Source of the DNA: Flavobacterium sp. 9
GTDB lineage: Bacteria; Bacteroidota; Bacteroidia; Flavobacteriales; Flavobacteriaceae
DNA length: 64,000 bases
Reading direction: 5' to 3'
Assembly (NCBI RefSeq): GCF_002754195.1
Contig: NZ_PEEU01000001.1
Location: forward strand, 1,054,001-1,118,000
Shown: one piece after another, positions 16,487-25,900 of the stretch
Position numbering within the stretch: the first letter of the stretch is position 1
How the letters are laid out: the number at the start of each line of letters is the position of its first letter
The notes under the pieces: model-generated
The model's database searches: none
The model's input: the letters and a program-made list of their open reading frames with translations, nothing else
Told to the model about the DNA's origin: nothing
Program-made: the position numbers and the translations under genes

Positions 16487-17065
16487 TTACTTATTTCGAA
16501 GTCCGAAATCATAGACTTTCTGTAACCATTTTTCTTTTTGAAAATCATCAGAAGTTTTTATGATTCCGATGTAGCTTACTTTTACGGGTTTTACGCCACA
16601 GAATTCTAAAGTAGTTTTCTTTAATTGATTGACACTTGGATTTCCATAAATCATTTTATAATACCAACTTGGCTGATCTAATGTTGTGATAATATGAGCT
16701 GTTTTTCCTTTGAGTAATTTATCCCACCAAACAGAGTTTTCTCGGTGCTCAAACGCCATTCCAGGTAAAAATAATCGGTCGATAAATCCTTTTGTTATTG
16801 CCGGAAGTCCGCCCCACCAGATTGGGTGAATCCAAACTAAATGATCTGCTTTTTTAATCTTTTGCCAGGATTCCACTAAATCAGGCTCTAATTCTGTTCG
16901 CTTTTGATAGCCAAACTGCAAATTGGGATTAAATTTTAAATCGGCAATTGTTATTGTGTCTACTTCTGATCCGGAAGCAATTGCGCCTTTTAAGTAAGAT
17001 TCGGCAATTCCAAAATTAAAACTTGATGGATTTGGATGACCATTAATGATCAGTATTTTTTTCAT
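16487..17065 (-). CDS. NAD(P)H-dependent FMN oxidoreductase (flavodoxin-like fold)
   Basis: 192 residues. The N-terminus KKILIINGHPNPSSFNFGIA carries the flavin-phosphate loop of the NQO1/KefF/MdaB family. DHLVWIHPIWWGGLPAITKG is the second flavin-binding segment and WWDKLLKGKTAHIITTLDQP the third. These proteins reduce quinones or electrophiles with NAD(P)H, often as protection. It lies downstream of, and on the same strand as, a Crp-type regulator (58-base gap), which may control it. A TATTTTTG -7-like box lies at 17082-17089 on the minus strand; a well spaced TTG was not found. Confidence 0.88.
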   Translation of the reverse strand: MKKILIINGHPNPSSFNFGIAESYLKGAIASGSEVDTITIADLKFNPNLQFGYQKRTELEPDLVESWQKIKKADHLVWIHPIWWGGLPAITKGFIDRLFLPGMAFEHRENSVWWDKLLKGKTAHIITTLDQPSWYYKMIYGNPSVNQLKKTTLEFCGVKPVKVSYIGIIKTSDDFQKEKWLQKVYDFGLRNK

Positions 17066-17123
17066 ATGATTTCTTTTTTAGCAAAAATACTATTGCAATG
17101 AAAATTATTACTGGACAAATGTC

Positions 17124-17684
17124 CTATAAAACCGCTTTTCTAATTCGGCTTAAATGCCTTGGCGTAACGCCTAAATAAGATGCTAAATATTGAAGCGGAA
17201 TCAACTGAAGATATTTTTGGTGATTCTGATAAAGCTCTTCGTAACGTTGTGTTCCTGATAATTTCTGAAAAGAAATCATTCGTTTCTGAAGCGTTACATA
17301 TTCCATTTCAGTCAATTTACGTCCAATTTCCTGCCAATGAATTCCTAAGTTATAAAGCTTTTCTAAACTTTCACGACTTAAAACCTGTAATTCTGTTTCG
17401 GCTAAAGCCTGAATATTTTCTTCGGCAACATTTTGAGTTATAAAACTGGAGAAGGAAGCCATAAATTCATTTTCGAAGGCAAAACAATTCGTGATTTCGT
17501 CTCCTTGATGATTGAAAAAATAAGATCTCAAAATCCCTTTTTTAATAAAATAGATTTCATTACAAACCTGATTTTCTTTCAACAGAAGTTCTCCTTTTTT
17601 AAGCGTACGAAAAGTAATTAAATCTTCTAATTGCTCTAATTCTTTCTGAGGTAAAATCTGAATCGATTGAAAAACGGTTTTCAT
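17124..17684 (-). CDS. Crp/Fnr-family transcriptional regulator
   Basis: 186 residues. A cyclic-nucleotide-binding-like beta roll covers about 20-115 (FRTLKKGELLLKENQVCNEI, FIKKGILRSYFFNHQGDEIT). A C-terminal helix-turn-helix follows (LIPLQYLASYLGVTPRHLSR). There are no Fnr-type cysteines and the cAMP-contact residues are not evident, so the ligand is unknown. This short Crp form is abundant in Bacteroidota and often regulates an adjacent enzyme, here probably the NAD(P)H oxidoreductase downstream. The TMEM175-like gene is immediately upstream on the same strand with a 20-base gap. Confidence 0.87.
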   Translation of the reverse strand: MKTVFQSIQILPQKELEQLEDLITFRTLKKGELLLKENQVCNEIYFIKKGILRSYFFNHQGDEITNCFAFENEFMASFSSFITQNVAEENIQALAETELQVLSRESLEKLYNLGIHWQEIGRKLTEMEYVTLQKRMISFQKLSGTQRYEELYQNHQKYLQLIPLQYLASYLGVTPRHLSRIRKAVL

Positions 17685-17704
17685 TTGAAAAAATTCAGAA
17701 TAAA

Positions 17705-18286
17705 TTAATCTTTTGATGCAAAAACCCTTTCGATTCTTTTATCCGGCACAAGCCATATTAAAGCTACGACAACATAACAAGCACCTGAAATCCACACATT
17801 ATAAAATGAAGAAACGATTCCAACAATATTAAGACCTGTAGAGATTTTACCTTTTAAATCTTCACCAATAGCTTTTCTTATAAGTGAATCTTTCCCTTCT
17901 GCCTCCAAAACCATTTTCTGCAGAATAATATAAGCCACTGCACATCCCAATAAAATAATTCCATAAAGCGCTAAAGGTGCTTTTTCGAAATTATGTTCTC
18001 CCATCCAACCGGTTGCGACAGGAATCAGAGAAAGCCAAAAAAGTAAATGTAGATTTGCCCAAAGAATTTTTCCGTTGATTTTGGTAAGACCATGAAGTAA
18101 ATAATGGTGATTGTTCCAGTAAATTCCAACGTAAATAAAACTTAAAACATAACTTAGAAACTTAGGAATTAGTGGTTTTAGATCTGCAAACTCAATTCCA
18201 TGAGGCACTTTTATTTCTAAAATCATTATGGTGATTATAATAGCCAAAACACCATCACTAAAGGCTTCAAGTCTAGTTTTATTCAT
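17705..18286 (-). CDS. TMEM175/DUF1211 family membrane protein, likely K+ channel
   Basis: 193 residues with about six hydrophobic helices. The first helix carries the family signature RLEAFSDGVLAIIITIMILE (RxxxFSDGVxAI), whose isoleucine/leucine ring forms the pore in bacterial TMEM175 channels. A single six-helix repeat is normal for prokaryotic members, which assemble as tetramers in the inner membrane. It is the first gene of a same-strand run with the Crp regulator and oxidoreductase. Confidence 0.87.
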   Translation of the reverse strand: MNKTRLEAFSDGVLAIIITIMILEIKVPHGIEFADLKPLIPKFLSYVLSFIYVGIYWNNHHYLLHGLTKINGKILWANLHLLFWLSLIPVATGWMGEHNFEKAPLALYGIILLGCAVAYIILQKMVLEAEGKDSLIRKAIGEDLKGKISTGLNIVGIVSSFYNVWISGACYVVVALIWLVPDKRIERVFASKD

Positions 18287-18318
18287 TTATTAAATTATGC
18301 TGGTTATATATTTTTTTT

Positions 18319-18387
18319 GCCACAGATTAAAAGATTTGAATAGATTTCTTTTTTATTTTAATCTGTAAAAATCTTTTAATCTGTGGC
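18319..18387. terminator. 19-bp perfect inverted repeat, terminator-like
   Basis: GCCACAGATTAAAAGATTT (18319-18337) and its exact inverse (18369-18387) are flanked by a T-run and an A-run in opposite orientation. It lies between the ppx gene and the TMEM175-like gene. The arms match a repeat common in Flavobacterium gaps. Confidence 0.65.
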
Positions 18388-18398
18388 ATTATTTTTTT

Positions 18399-19289
18399 TT
18401 AAATTTTACCGTAATACATTGCTTTTACGATTCCGTCAGAAAGACCAATTTTAGGAACAAAAATTTGACGTGCTCCACTCCATTTCATCGCATTCAGATA
18501 AATTCTGGTCGCGTGAATAATTACGTCGGCACGATCTGAATTTAAACCTAATTCGGCAATTCTTTGTTCGTACGTTAACGAATTCAGGAATGCATATTGC
18601 GAATTAATATAAATGTATGAAAGCGGTTTTTCTTGTTGTTTTCCGGACATTTTAAACAATTTATTAATGTTTCCTCCGGAACCAATCAAGGTTACTTCTT
18701 CATAATCAGCTGTATTGGTTTTAATCCATTTTTCGATTTCATCCCAAACTGAATCGTGAACCATATTATTTAATAAACGAACTGTTCCGGCTTTGAAAGA
18801 TCTTGAATTGATCATTTTTCCATCAGAGAACAATGTAAATTCAGTGCTTCCACCACCAACATCTACAAATAGATAGGTTTCGTCAGTTTTTAATAAATGA
18901 TGTAAATCTGTTGAAGCGATAATTGCTGCTTCTTTTTTACCATCTATAATTTCAATTTTAATGTCGGCTTTTTTCTTAATCAAAGCGACAACTTCTTTGG
19001 CATTATAAGCTTCACGCATTGCCGAAGTTGCAAATGCCATATAACGCTCAACTTTATGTACTTTCATCAAAAGATTGAATGCTTTCATTGCATCAACCAT
19101 TCGATCTATATTTTCTTCTGAAATTTCCCCTACTGTGAAGGCATCTTGTCCCAAACGAATTGGCACACGAACAAGCGAACTTTTATTAAATTGTGGTTCT
19201 TTGCCATCTTGCTCTACAACATTCGATATTAGTAACCTCATGGCATTTGAACCAATATCTATTGCTGCATATTTCCTTATATTAATCAT
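18399..19289 (-). CDS. ppx: Exopolyphosphatase, Ppx/GppA family
   Basis: 296 residues from the ATG at 19289 (MINIRKYAAIDIGSNAMRLL); a GTG two codons earlier is less likely. ASKHA ATPase-fold motifs are present: phosphate-1 AAIDIGSNAMRLLI, phosphate-2 FVDVGGGSTEFTLF, and the adenosine-like GSGGNINKLFKM. It is shorter than E. coli Ppx (~513) because it lacks the C-terminal HD-like domain, which is common in Bacteroidota. It removes phosphate from polyphosphate or pppGpp. It follows ppk1 with a 30-base gap, so synthesis and breakdown are encoded together. Confidence 0.92.
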   Translation of the reverse strand: MINIRKYAAIDIGSNAMRLLISNVVEQDGKEPQFNKSSLVRVPIRLGQDAFTVGEISEENIDRMVDAMKAFNLLMKVHKVERYMAFATSAMREAYNAKEVVALIKKKADIKIEIIDGKKEAAIIASTDLHHLLKTDETYLFVDVGGGSTEFTLFSDGKMINSRSFKAGTVRLLNNMVHDSVWDEIEKWIKTNTADYEEVTLIGSGGNINKLFKMSGKQQEKPLSYIYINSQYAFLNSLTYEQRIAELGLNSDRADVIIHATRIYLNAMKWSGARQIFVPKIGLSDGIVKAMYYGKI

Positions 19290-19319
19290 GCTCACTTTAT
19301 GATTTGAAATTTTATTATT

Positions 19320-21401
19320 TTAATTTGTTCGCTGCACTACCTCTGCGATTACATCAATTTTATTCTGATAATACTTGTAGGTTTCAAGCTGCGCTCTAAA
19401 TGGGGCATGATGATTACGTGGCTTATACTTATTATCTAATTTATAGGAATGATATCTCACTTTTACATTCCCTTTCCATGCTATATTGAAATTATCTATT
19501 AATTCTTTTTTAATTTCAAGGTCATAAATCGGGCATGTTACCTCAACTCTTCCGTCTAGATTTCTGGTCATGAAATCGGCTGAAGAAATGTAAACTTCGG
19601 TTAAACCGGCATTTCCAAAAATGTACACTCTTGAATGTTCCAGATAGTTATCTACGATACTTATGGCTTCAATGTTTTCGCTCATTCCCGGGATTCCAGG
19701 TATTAAAGAACAAATCCCTCTTACCTGAAGCTGGATTTTTACTCCGGCATTACTGGCTTCGTATAATTTATCGATCATTTTAAAATCTGATAAACTATTC
19801 ATTTTTAATTTAATATGCGTTTTTCTACCTGCTAATGCGTGCAGAATTTCACGGTCTATTAATTTAACAAATTTTGTTCTTGTATAATGTGGCGATACTA
19901 TTAAATGCTTGTATCTGTGTACTCTATAGTTGATATCGAAAAATTCGAATATTTTAGAAATGTCTTTCAAAATTCCCTGATGACAGGTAAAAAGCGTAAC
20001 ATCTGTATAAATCTTAGCTGTTGATTCGTTAAAATTTCCTGTCGATATAAATCCGTAACGACGTGTTTTTCCTTCTTCAACTCTTTCGATTACACATATT
20101 TTACTGTGTACTTTTAAGCCTTTTATTCCAAAGATAAGATCGATTCCTTCGGTTTGCATTTGCTCTGCATACGAGATATTTGTAGCTTCATCAAAACGCG
20201 CCTGAAGTTCGATTTGTACGGTTACTTTTTTACCATTTTTAGCTGCATTAATCAAAGAACTAATGATTTGCGAATTTTTTGCCAAACGATATAAAGTGAT
20301 TTTTATACTTGTAACTTTTGGATCTAAAGCGGCTTCACGCAAAAACTTTGTCAAATATGAAAATGACTGATATGGAGCGTGTAATAAATAATCTTTTTTA
20401 TTTATTTTTTCTAAAATACTTCCGCCCAAACTTAACCCCGGAATTGGTAATGGTTCATTTGGTTTATAAAGTAAATCGTATCTTCCTAAATTTGGAAAAC
20501 TCATATAATCACGACGATTGTGATATCTTCCGCCAGGAATTATACTATCTGTTTCTACAATTTTCATTTTATCAAGGAAAAAATGTAGCGTATCTTCTTC
20601 TATTAAATTGTCGTAAATAAAACGAACGGGTTCTCCTATTCTTCTATCTTTTACGGATGTTGCAATTTTCTCCAACATACTTTTACTCAAATCACTATCA
20701 ATATCTAACTGCGCATCTCGCGTGATTTTGATCATGTGTGCGGAAACACTTTTATAATCGAAAATATTGAAAATATTCCCCAGATTATAACGTATTACAT
20801 CGTCTATAAGGATAACATATTGTTTTTCATCGTTTGATGGCAGGACAACAAACCTGTTTATTGTTTTAGGAATTTCGATAATGGCGTATCGAATTTCATC
20901 ATTCAAATTCATTTCCAGACGAACTGCCAAATAACCTAATGTATCTTTAAGAACAGGAAATTCAGCTAAATCATTCAAGATAATGGTTACTAATTCGGGA
21001 CTTAATTTTTGAACAAAAAAGTCTTTTAGGTAGTTTTCCTGATATGTTGTAATCTGATCTTCGTTTATAACAAAGATATTTTCGGCTTCAAGTTCTGTTT
21101 CAATATTTCCTAAAATTCGTAAACTTTCTGATTGTTGCTGAATTACAATTTCGGTAATATCTTTAATTAATTGATGGGCAGAAACTCCGCCTAAATATTT
21201 TTCGCCAGAAATTCCGGAGAGACTCAACCGTCGAATTGCAGCATAACGAACTCTAAAAAATTCATCTAAATTATTGGAAAAAATTCCAACAAAACGCAAC
21301 CTGTCTAAAAGCGGAACTGTATTATCTGCAGCTTCCTGAAGAACTCTTGCATTAAACGCTAACCAACTTTTTTCTCTATCGATATATTTCTGTTCGTACA
21401 C
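19320..21401 (-). CDS. ppk1: Polyphosphate kinase 1
   Basis: 693 residues, full length, starting at a GTG (MYEQKYIDREKSWLAFNARV, the standard PPK1 N-domain). The catalytic His of the first PLD-like domain is in GLKVHSKICVIERV and the second conserved His is in YLEHSRVYIFGNA. Conserved Arg/Lys segments ISTGNFNESTAKIYTD and RIWP-like substitutes SADFMTRNLDGRVEVTCP bind polyphosphate. It makes polyphosphate reversibly from ATP. The GTG lies 6 bases after the sixA stop, so sixA-ppk1-ppx form one operon. Confidence 0.96.
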   Translation of the reverse strand: MYEQKYIDREKSWLAFNARVLQEAADNTVPLLDRLRFVGIFSNNLDEFFRVRYAAIRRLSLSGISGEKYLGGVSAHQLIKDITEIVIQQQSESLRILGNIETELEAENIFVINEDQITTYQENYLKDFFVQKLSPELVTIILNDLAEFPVLKDTLGYLAVRLEMNLNDEIRYAIIEIPKTINRFVVLPSNDEKQYVILIDDVIRYNLGNIFNIFDYKSVSAHMIKITRDAQLDIDSDLSKSMLEKIATSVKDRRIGEPVRFIYDNLIEEDTLHFFLDKMKIVETDSIIPGGRYHNRRDYMSFPNLGRYDLLYKPNEPLPIPGLSLGGSILEKINKKDYLLHAPYQSFSYLTKFLREAALDPKVTSIKITLYRLAKNSQIISSLINAAKNGKKVTVQIELQARFDEATNISYAEQMQTEGIDLIFGIKGLKVHSKICVIERVEEGKTRRYGFISTGNFNESTAKIYTDVTLFTCHQGILKDISKIFEFFDINYRVHRYKHLIVSPHYTRTKFVKLIDREILHALAGRKTHIKLKMNSLSDFKMIDKLYEASNAGVKIQLQVRGICSLIPGIPGMSENIEAISIVDNYLEHSRVYIFGNAGLTEVYISSADFMTRNLDGRVEVTCPIYDLEIKKELIDNFNIAWKGNVKVRYHSYKLDNKYKPRNHHAPFRAQLETYKYYQNKIDVIAEVVQRTN

Positions 21402-21407
21402 TGGTAT

Positions 21408-21893
21408 TTATTTTAAATCTTTGGGGAAAATGGTTTTATGGGTTTTGCCTTTATTAATAGTGTCCCAACTTTCTGAATCAAATCGTAATGATACGAAACC
21501 GGACGTAGGAACATTTTCGATAAAAACATCCCCAAATTTATTAACAAAATTTGTAATAGCCTCGTTATGTCCAAAAAGAATAACGCTATCGAAACTATTA
21601 TCACATGATTTGATAACTTTCTCGAGTTGTCTCTCATCAAAGGTATAAAGGTCGTCTTTATAAACGATACTTTCAATAGGGTATGAAATATTTTGAGCAA
21701 AAATAAGAGCTGTTTCCGTGGCACGAGCGGCAGTACTACTCCATATAATATATGTCTTTGGCAGAAATTTTGAAATATTTGCTGATACATCATGTGCATC
21801 TAAAATACCTTTTTTCATTAAAGGTCTGTCAAAATCTTTTAAAGGAGCTTCCCAGCTGGATTTTGCGTGCCGTATTAAAATTAAATTTTTCAT
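21408..21893 (-). CDS. SixA-like histidine phosphatase
   Basis: 161 residues. The phosphohistidine RHG-type motif is at the N-terminus (LILIRHAKSSWEAPLKDFDR), with a second His in SVILFGHNEAITNF and the substrate-binding Arg in SSTAARATETA. This is the short SixA branch of the histidine phosphatase superfamily. E. coli SixA dephosphorylates phosphohistidine in a PTS protein, while the substrate here is unknown. As first gene of the ppk1-ppx operon it may act in phosphate or polyphosphate metabolism, which is inference from linkage. Confidence 0.9.
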   Translation of the reverse strand: MKNLILIRHAKSSWEAPLKDFDRPLMKKGILDAHDVSANISKFLPKTYIIWSSTAARATETALIFAQNISYPIESIVYKDDLYTFDERQLEKVIKSCDNSFDSVILFGHNEAITNFVNKFGDVFIENVPTSGFVSLRFDSESWDTINKGKTHKTIFPKDLK

Positions 21894-22004
21894 AAGCCGA
21901 AGGTTTAGAGATCTCCATTAAAGAGGTAAATCTTTATTTAAGTTCTAATTTACAAAAGAAATTCTAATACTCCTCCTTTTTTTATATCTGTTAACATTAT
22001 ATAC

Positions 22005-22074
22005 AAATTTTAACAAGAATATGAAATTCTCAAAATTTTAACAATCCAAAATTTCTACTTACAAATTTTAACAA
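22005..22074. promoter_or_regulatory. Three direct repeats AAATTTTAACAA upstream of the adhesin locus
   Basis: Exact 12-mers at 22005-22016, 22033-22044 and 22063-22074, spaced 28 and 30 bases (about three helical turns). Related GTTAA/TTAACA words recur at 21989, 22088, 22262 and 22350. The 497-base gap 21894-22390 holds no gene. The repeats could be sites for a regulator of the surface locus, or chance in AT-rich DNA. Confidence 0.35.
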
Positions 22075-22337
22075 AAAGTGTACTTCATCTGTTAAAACAA
22101 ACACTTCGTCGATATTATGCATATTACCAAAAAATTAACTAAATAATTGATTATTAGCGTTTTAAAACATTTCAAAAAACCACTTTTTCATGAAAAATTG
22201 AAAAAAAGCCACTAATTTTTTTTCAAAAAAATGACACAAAAATTACTTTTTGGAGGTATAATTTAACAAAAAAAGAACATTTCAACGAGTTTTTAGGTTA
22301 GTTACAGACAAAAAAAATCAAAATTAAACAGACTATA

Positions 22338-22345
22338 TAACTTTG
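22338..22345 (+). promoter_or_regulatory. TAACTTTG -7 box of the adhesin operon
   Basis: TAACTTTG matches TAnnTTTG and lies 46 bases before the ATG at 22391. A correctly spaced TTG is missing, so the promoter may need an activator. Confidence 0.4.
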
Positions 22346-22390
22346 ATTCTGTTAATTTTTCGCAAATACAACAAAACTAAATCTTAAGTT

Positions 22391-22942
22391 ATGAGAACTA
22401 AATCTACTCTTGAAAAGGCAGTAAAATTTGTAACCAATTGTAAGTTTATTTTTTCGTTCAAAAAAAATATCTTTCAAAAAAACATTTTTTCTATACTGTT
22501 TTGTTTACTAACAACTCTTTCGTTTGCCCAATCTGGTTCGTGTAACGCAACTCTGGGTGTCGAGAAAAACCGAAACTACAGCAACGCTGGTGATGATGGC
22601 GCTTATTTTACGCTGGTGATAACCAATGAGGGAAATTCTACTGATGTTTATAATCTGAGCGCTTTGAATATAAATGGTAATTGCGTAAACAATGATCAGA
22701 CGAGTACTTCTCAAAATGTTAACTTAATTGGCAGTTTTCTGGACAATAGTTCTGTACCGATCACTTCGATCACTGTTTCATCTCATCAAACAGCTACTTT
22801 CTCAATTCATTTAACGGTCCCTCGAGGAACTGCATACAACAAATGGAATTGTACCCAAATAAATGCGACATCTACAAATTGTAGTAATTACACAGCGAGC
22901 ACTATTGTTCATACAATCGTAAACAATCCTTCTGAAAATTAA
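22391..22942 (+). CDS. Small secreted protein preceding the giant adhesin
   Basis: 183 residues. An unusually long N-terminal region (~37 residues with many Lys) leads into a signal peptide core (FSILFCLLTTLSFAQ) cut before SGSC. The ~137-residue mature part is Asn/Ser/Thr-rich with strands typical of an Ig-like or DUF11-like fold (GAYFTLVITNEGNSTDVYNL, SVPITSITVSSHQTATFSIH) and six cysteines counted in the mature part. There is no type IX sorting domain. It ends 50 bases before the adhesin ATG and is probably co-transcribed. I do not recognise a family; a partner or surface companion of the adhesin is plausible. Confidence 0.7.
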   Translation: MRTKSTLEKAVKFVTNCKFIFSFKKNIFQKNIFSILFCLLTTLSFAQSGSCNATLGVEKNRNYSNAGDDGAYFTLVITNEGNSTDVYNLSALNINGNCVNNDQTSTSQNVNLIGSFLDNSSVPITSITVSSHQTATFSIHLTVPRGTAYNKWNCTQINATSTNCSNYTASTIVHTIVNNPSEN

Positions 22943-22992
22943 ATAGTTCGTTTCGAAATATTTAGTTGTTTTTCAATTTAAATTCATATAAA

Positions 22993-25900
22993 ATGAAAAA
23001 AACATTACACTTTATCCATTTTATGAAACAAGTTAACAAAACATTCTATTTGTTACTTTTTTTAATTTCTTCTACGATAGGTTTTGCACAAACAATTACA
23101 CCAACAAAAACTGTTACTGTAGCACCTGGAGTCTGTGGAGCATTAGATGTGGAATTAAAAATTCAAGGTTCAAACCCTGTTGCCAGACCTTTAGAAGTTG
23201 TTTTAGTTATTGACGTATCCGGAAGTATGGGCGACGGAAATAATCCGAAGCCATTATCTTATGCTCAGGATGCTGCCAATGATTTTATTGACAAAATGTT
23301 TCTTGCTGCGAATAACCCAACCGGGAATAATAAAGTGGCAATCGTAACTTTTAGTAATAGTGGTTTAATAAGACAAGGGTTTACTGGTTCTGCCGGTAAA
23401 GCCGGACTAAAAACCATCATTAACGGACTTGTTGCAAATGGTGGTACCAATATCGAAGATGGTATTCTTAAAGCCAATCAGGTTTTAGCGACAGCAACTT
23501 ATAATTGTTCGACCGCAAGAAGTATGGTTTTATTGACTGATGGGGTTGCTAATGCATCTGCTTCTCATGGTACTGGCTGCTCTAGTGGTCAACAAGGTAC
23601 TTGTATACAGGATGCTATTGCTGCTGCTAATGCTGGAAAAACTGTTGTTGTATCGGGAGTTACCTATAATAATCAAATTTTTACTGTTGGATTATTTGGC
23701 GCTATTAACGGAACCGAACAAACTGATGCACAATATACTCTAAATCAAATCCAGTCAGGAGGTTCTTTCTTTACTGAAAATGCTGCTGATTTAACTGGAA
23801 TTTATTCTCAAATTTTCACTCAATTATCATGGGTTGCAAAACAAATAGTGGGAACTCCTTTTGAAAAAGAAACTGTTGATCCTAATTTTATAATTGGAAC
23901 TGTAACTTCTACTAAGGGAACTACTACTGTTACCGGACAACAAATTGCCTGGAATATTGACTTTTTGAATGTTGAAACTATCACGTTAAAATATCGATTA
24001 ACTCCAAAACCAAACACATGCGGTAATCAGATGGTTAGTACATCGAGATTAGATTTCCAAAATGCGCTTTGTGTCACAACATTCCAAGACATAACTTCTC
24101 CAACTACAAATGTTCCCTGCCCAATTGTAACGGTAGCGAATCAAACAAATGTTACTTGTTTTGGAGGTAATAATGGAGCTATTACACTTAATACTCCAAC
24201 TGGCGGTCAAGGTCCATATACTTATAAATGGACTAAAAACGATGTAAATTTCGCAACTACAAAAGACATATCTGTTCTAACTGTTGGAACTTACAAAGTG
24301 ATCGCAACTGACAATAATAACTGCGCAACGGCTATATTAACGATTAATATAACACAACCTGCAGCAGCTTTAGCTCTTGCGGCTTCTTCTAAAACAGATG
24401 CTACTTGTAACGGTGCAAGTTCTGGAAGTGTAACTGCAGGAGTAGTAACAAACTCCGTAGGAACTGTAACTTATTCCTGGAAAAATAGTTCGAATGTGGT
24501 TGTAGGAACTACAGCTTCTGTAACTGGACTTCCAACCGGAACATATACATTGACGGTAACAGATTCTTGTTCTAGTCAATCTAATTCGGTTACTGTCGGA
24601 CAACCGGCTTCACCTTTAGCATTAGCGGCTTCTTCTAAAACAGATGCTTCTTGTAATGGTGCAAGTACCGGAAGTGTAACTGCTGGAGCGGTAACAAATT
24701 TCGTAGGAACTGTAACTTATTCCTGGAAAAACAGCTCTAATGTGGTTGTGGGAACTACAGCTTCTGTAACTGGACTTCCTGCCGGAACTTATACATTAAC
24801 AGTAACGGATTCCTGTTCGAATAAATCTAATTCGGTAACCATTGGACAACCGGCTTTCCCTCTTACATTAGCAGCTTCTTCTAAAACAGATGCTTCTTGT
24901 TACGGCGCAAGTTCTGGATCAGTAACTGCTGGAGCGGTAACAAATTCTATAGGAACTGTAACTTATTCCTGGAAAAACAGCTCTAACGTGGTTGTGGGAA
25001 CGACAGCTTCTGTAACTGGACTTCCTACCGGAACTTATACTTTGACTGTAACAGATTCTTGTTCTAGTCAATCTAATTCAGTAACTATTGGACAACCAAG
25101 TTTACCTTTAGCATTAGCGGCTTCTTCTAAAACAGATGCTTCTTGCTACGGTGCAAGTTCTGGAAGTGTAACTGCTGGAGCGGTAACAAATTTCGTAGGA
25201 ACTGTAACTTATTCCTGGAAAAATAGTTCGAATGTGGTTGTTGGAACTACAGCTTCTGTAACAGGACTTCCAACCGGAACTTATACATTGACCGTAACAG
25301 ATTCTTGTTCTAGTCAATCTAATTCGGTTACTGTTGGACAACCTTCTTCACCTTTAGCATTAGCGGCTTCTTCTAAAACAGACGCTTCTTGTAATGGTGC
25401 AAGTACCGGAAGTGTAACCGCTGGAGCAGTAACAAATTTCGTAGGAACTGTAACTTATTCCTGGAAAAATAGCTCTAATGTGGTTGTGGGAACTACAGCG
25501 TCTGTAACTGGGCTTCCAACTGGAACTTATACATTGACTGTAACAGATTCTTGTTCTAGTCAATCAAATTCAGTGACTATTGGGCAACCGGCTTTACCTT
25601 TAGCATTAGCAGCTTCTTCTAAAACAGACGCTTCTTGTTACGGTGCAAGTTCTGGAAGTGTAACTGCTGGAGCGGTAACAAATTTCGTAGGAACTGTAAC
25701 TTATTCCTGGAAAAATAGCTCTAATGTGGTTGTGGGAACTACAGCGTCTGTAACTGGGCTTCCAACTGGAACTTATACTTTGACTGTAACCGATTCTTGT
25801 TCTAGCCAATCTAATTCAGTAACTATTGGGCAACCAGCTTTACCTTTAGCATTAGCGGCTTCTTCTAAAACAGACGCTTCTTGTTACGGTGCAAGTTCTG

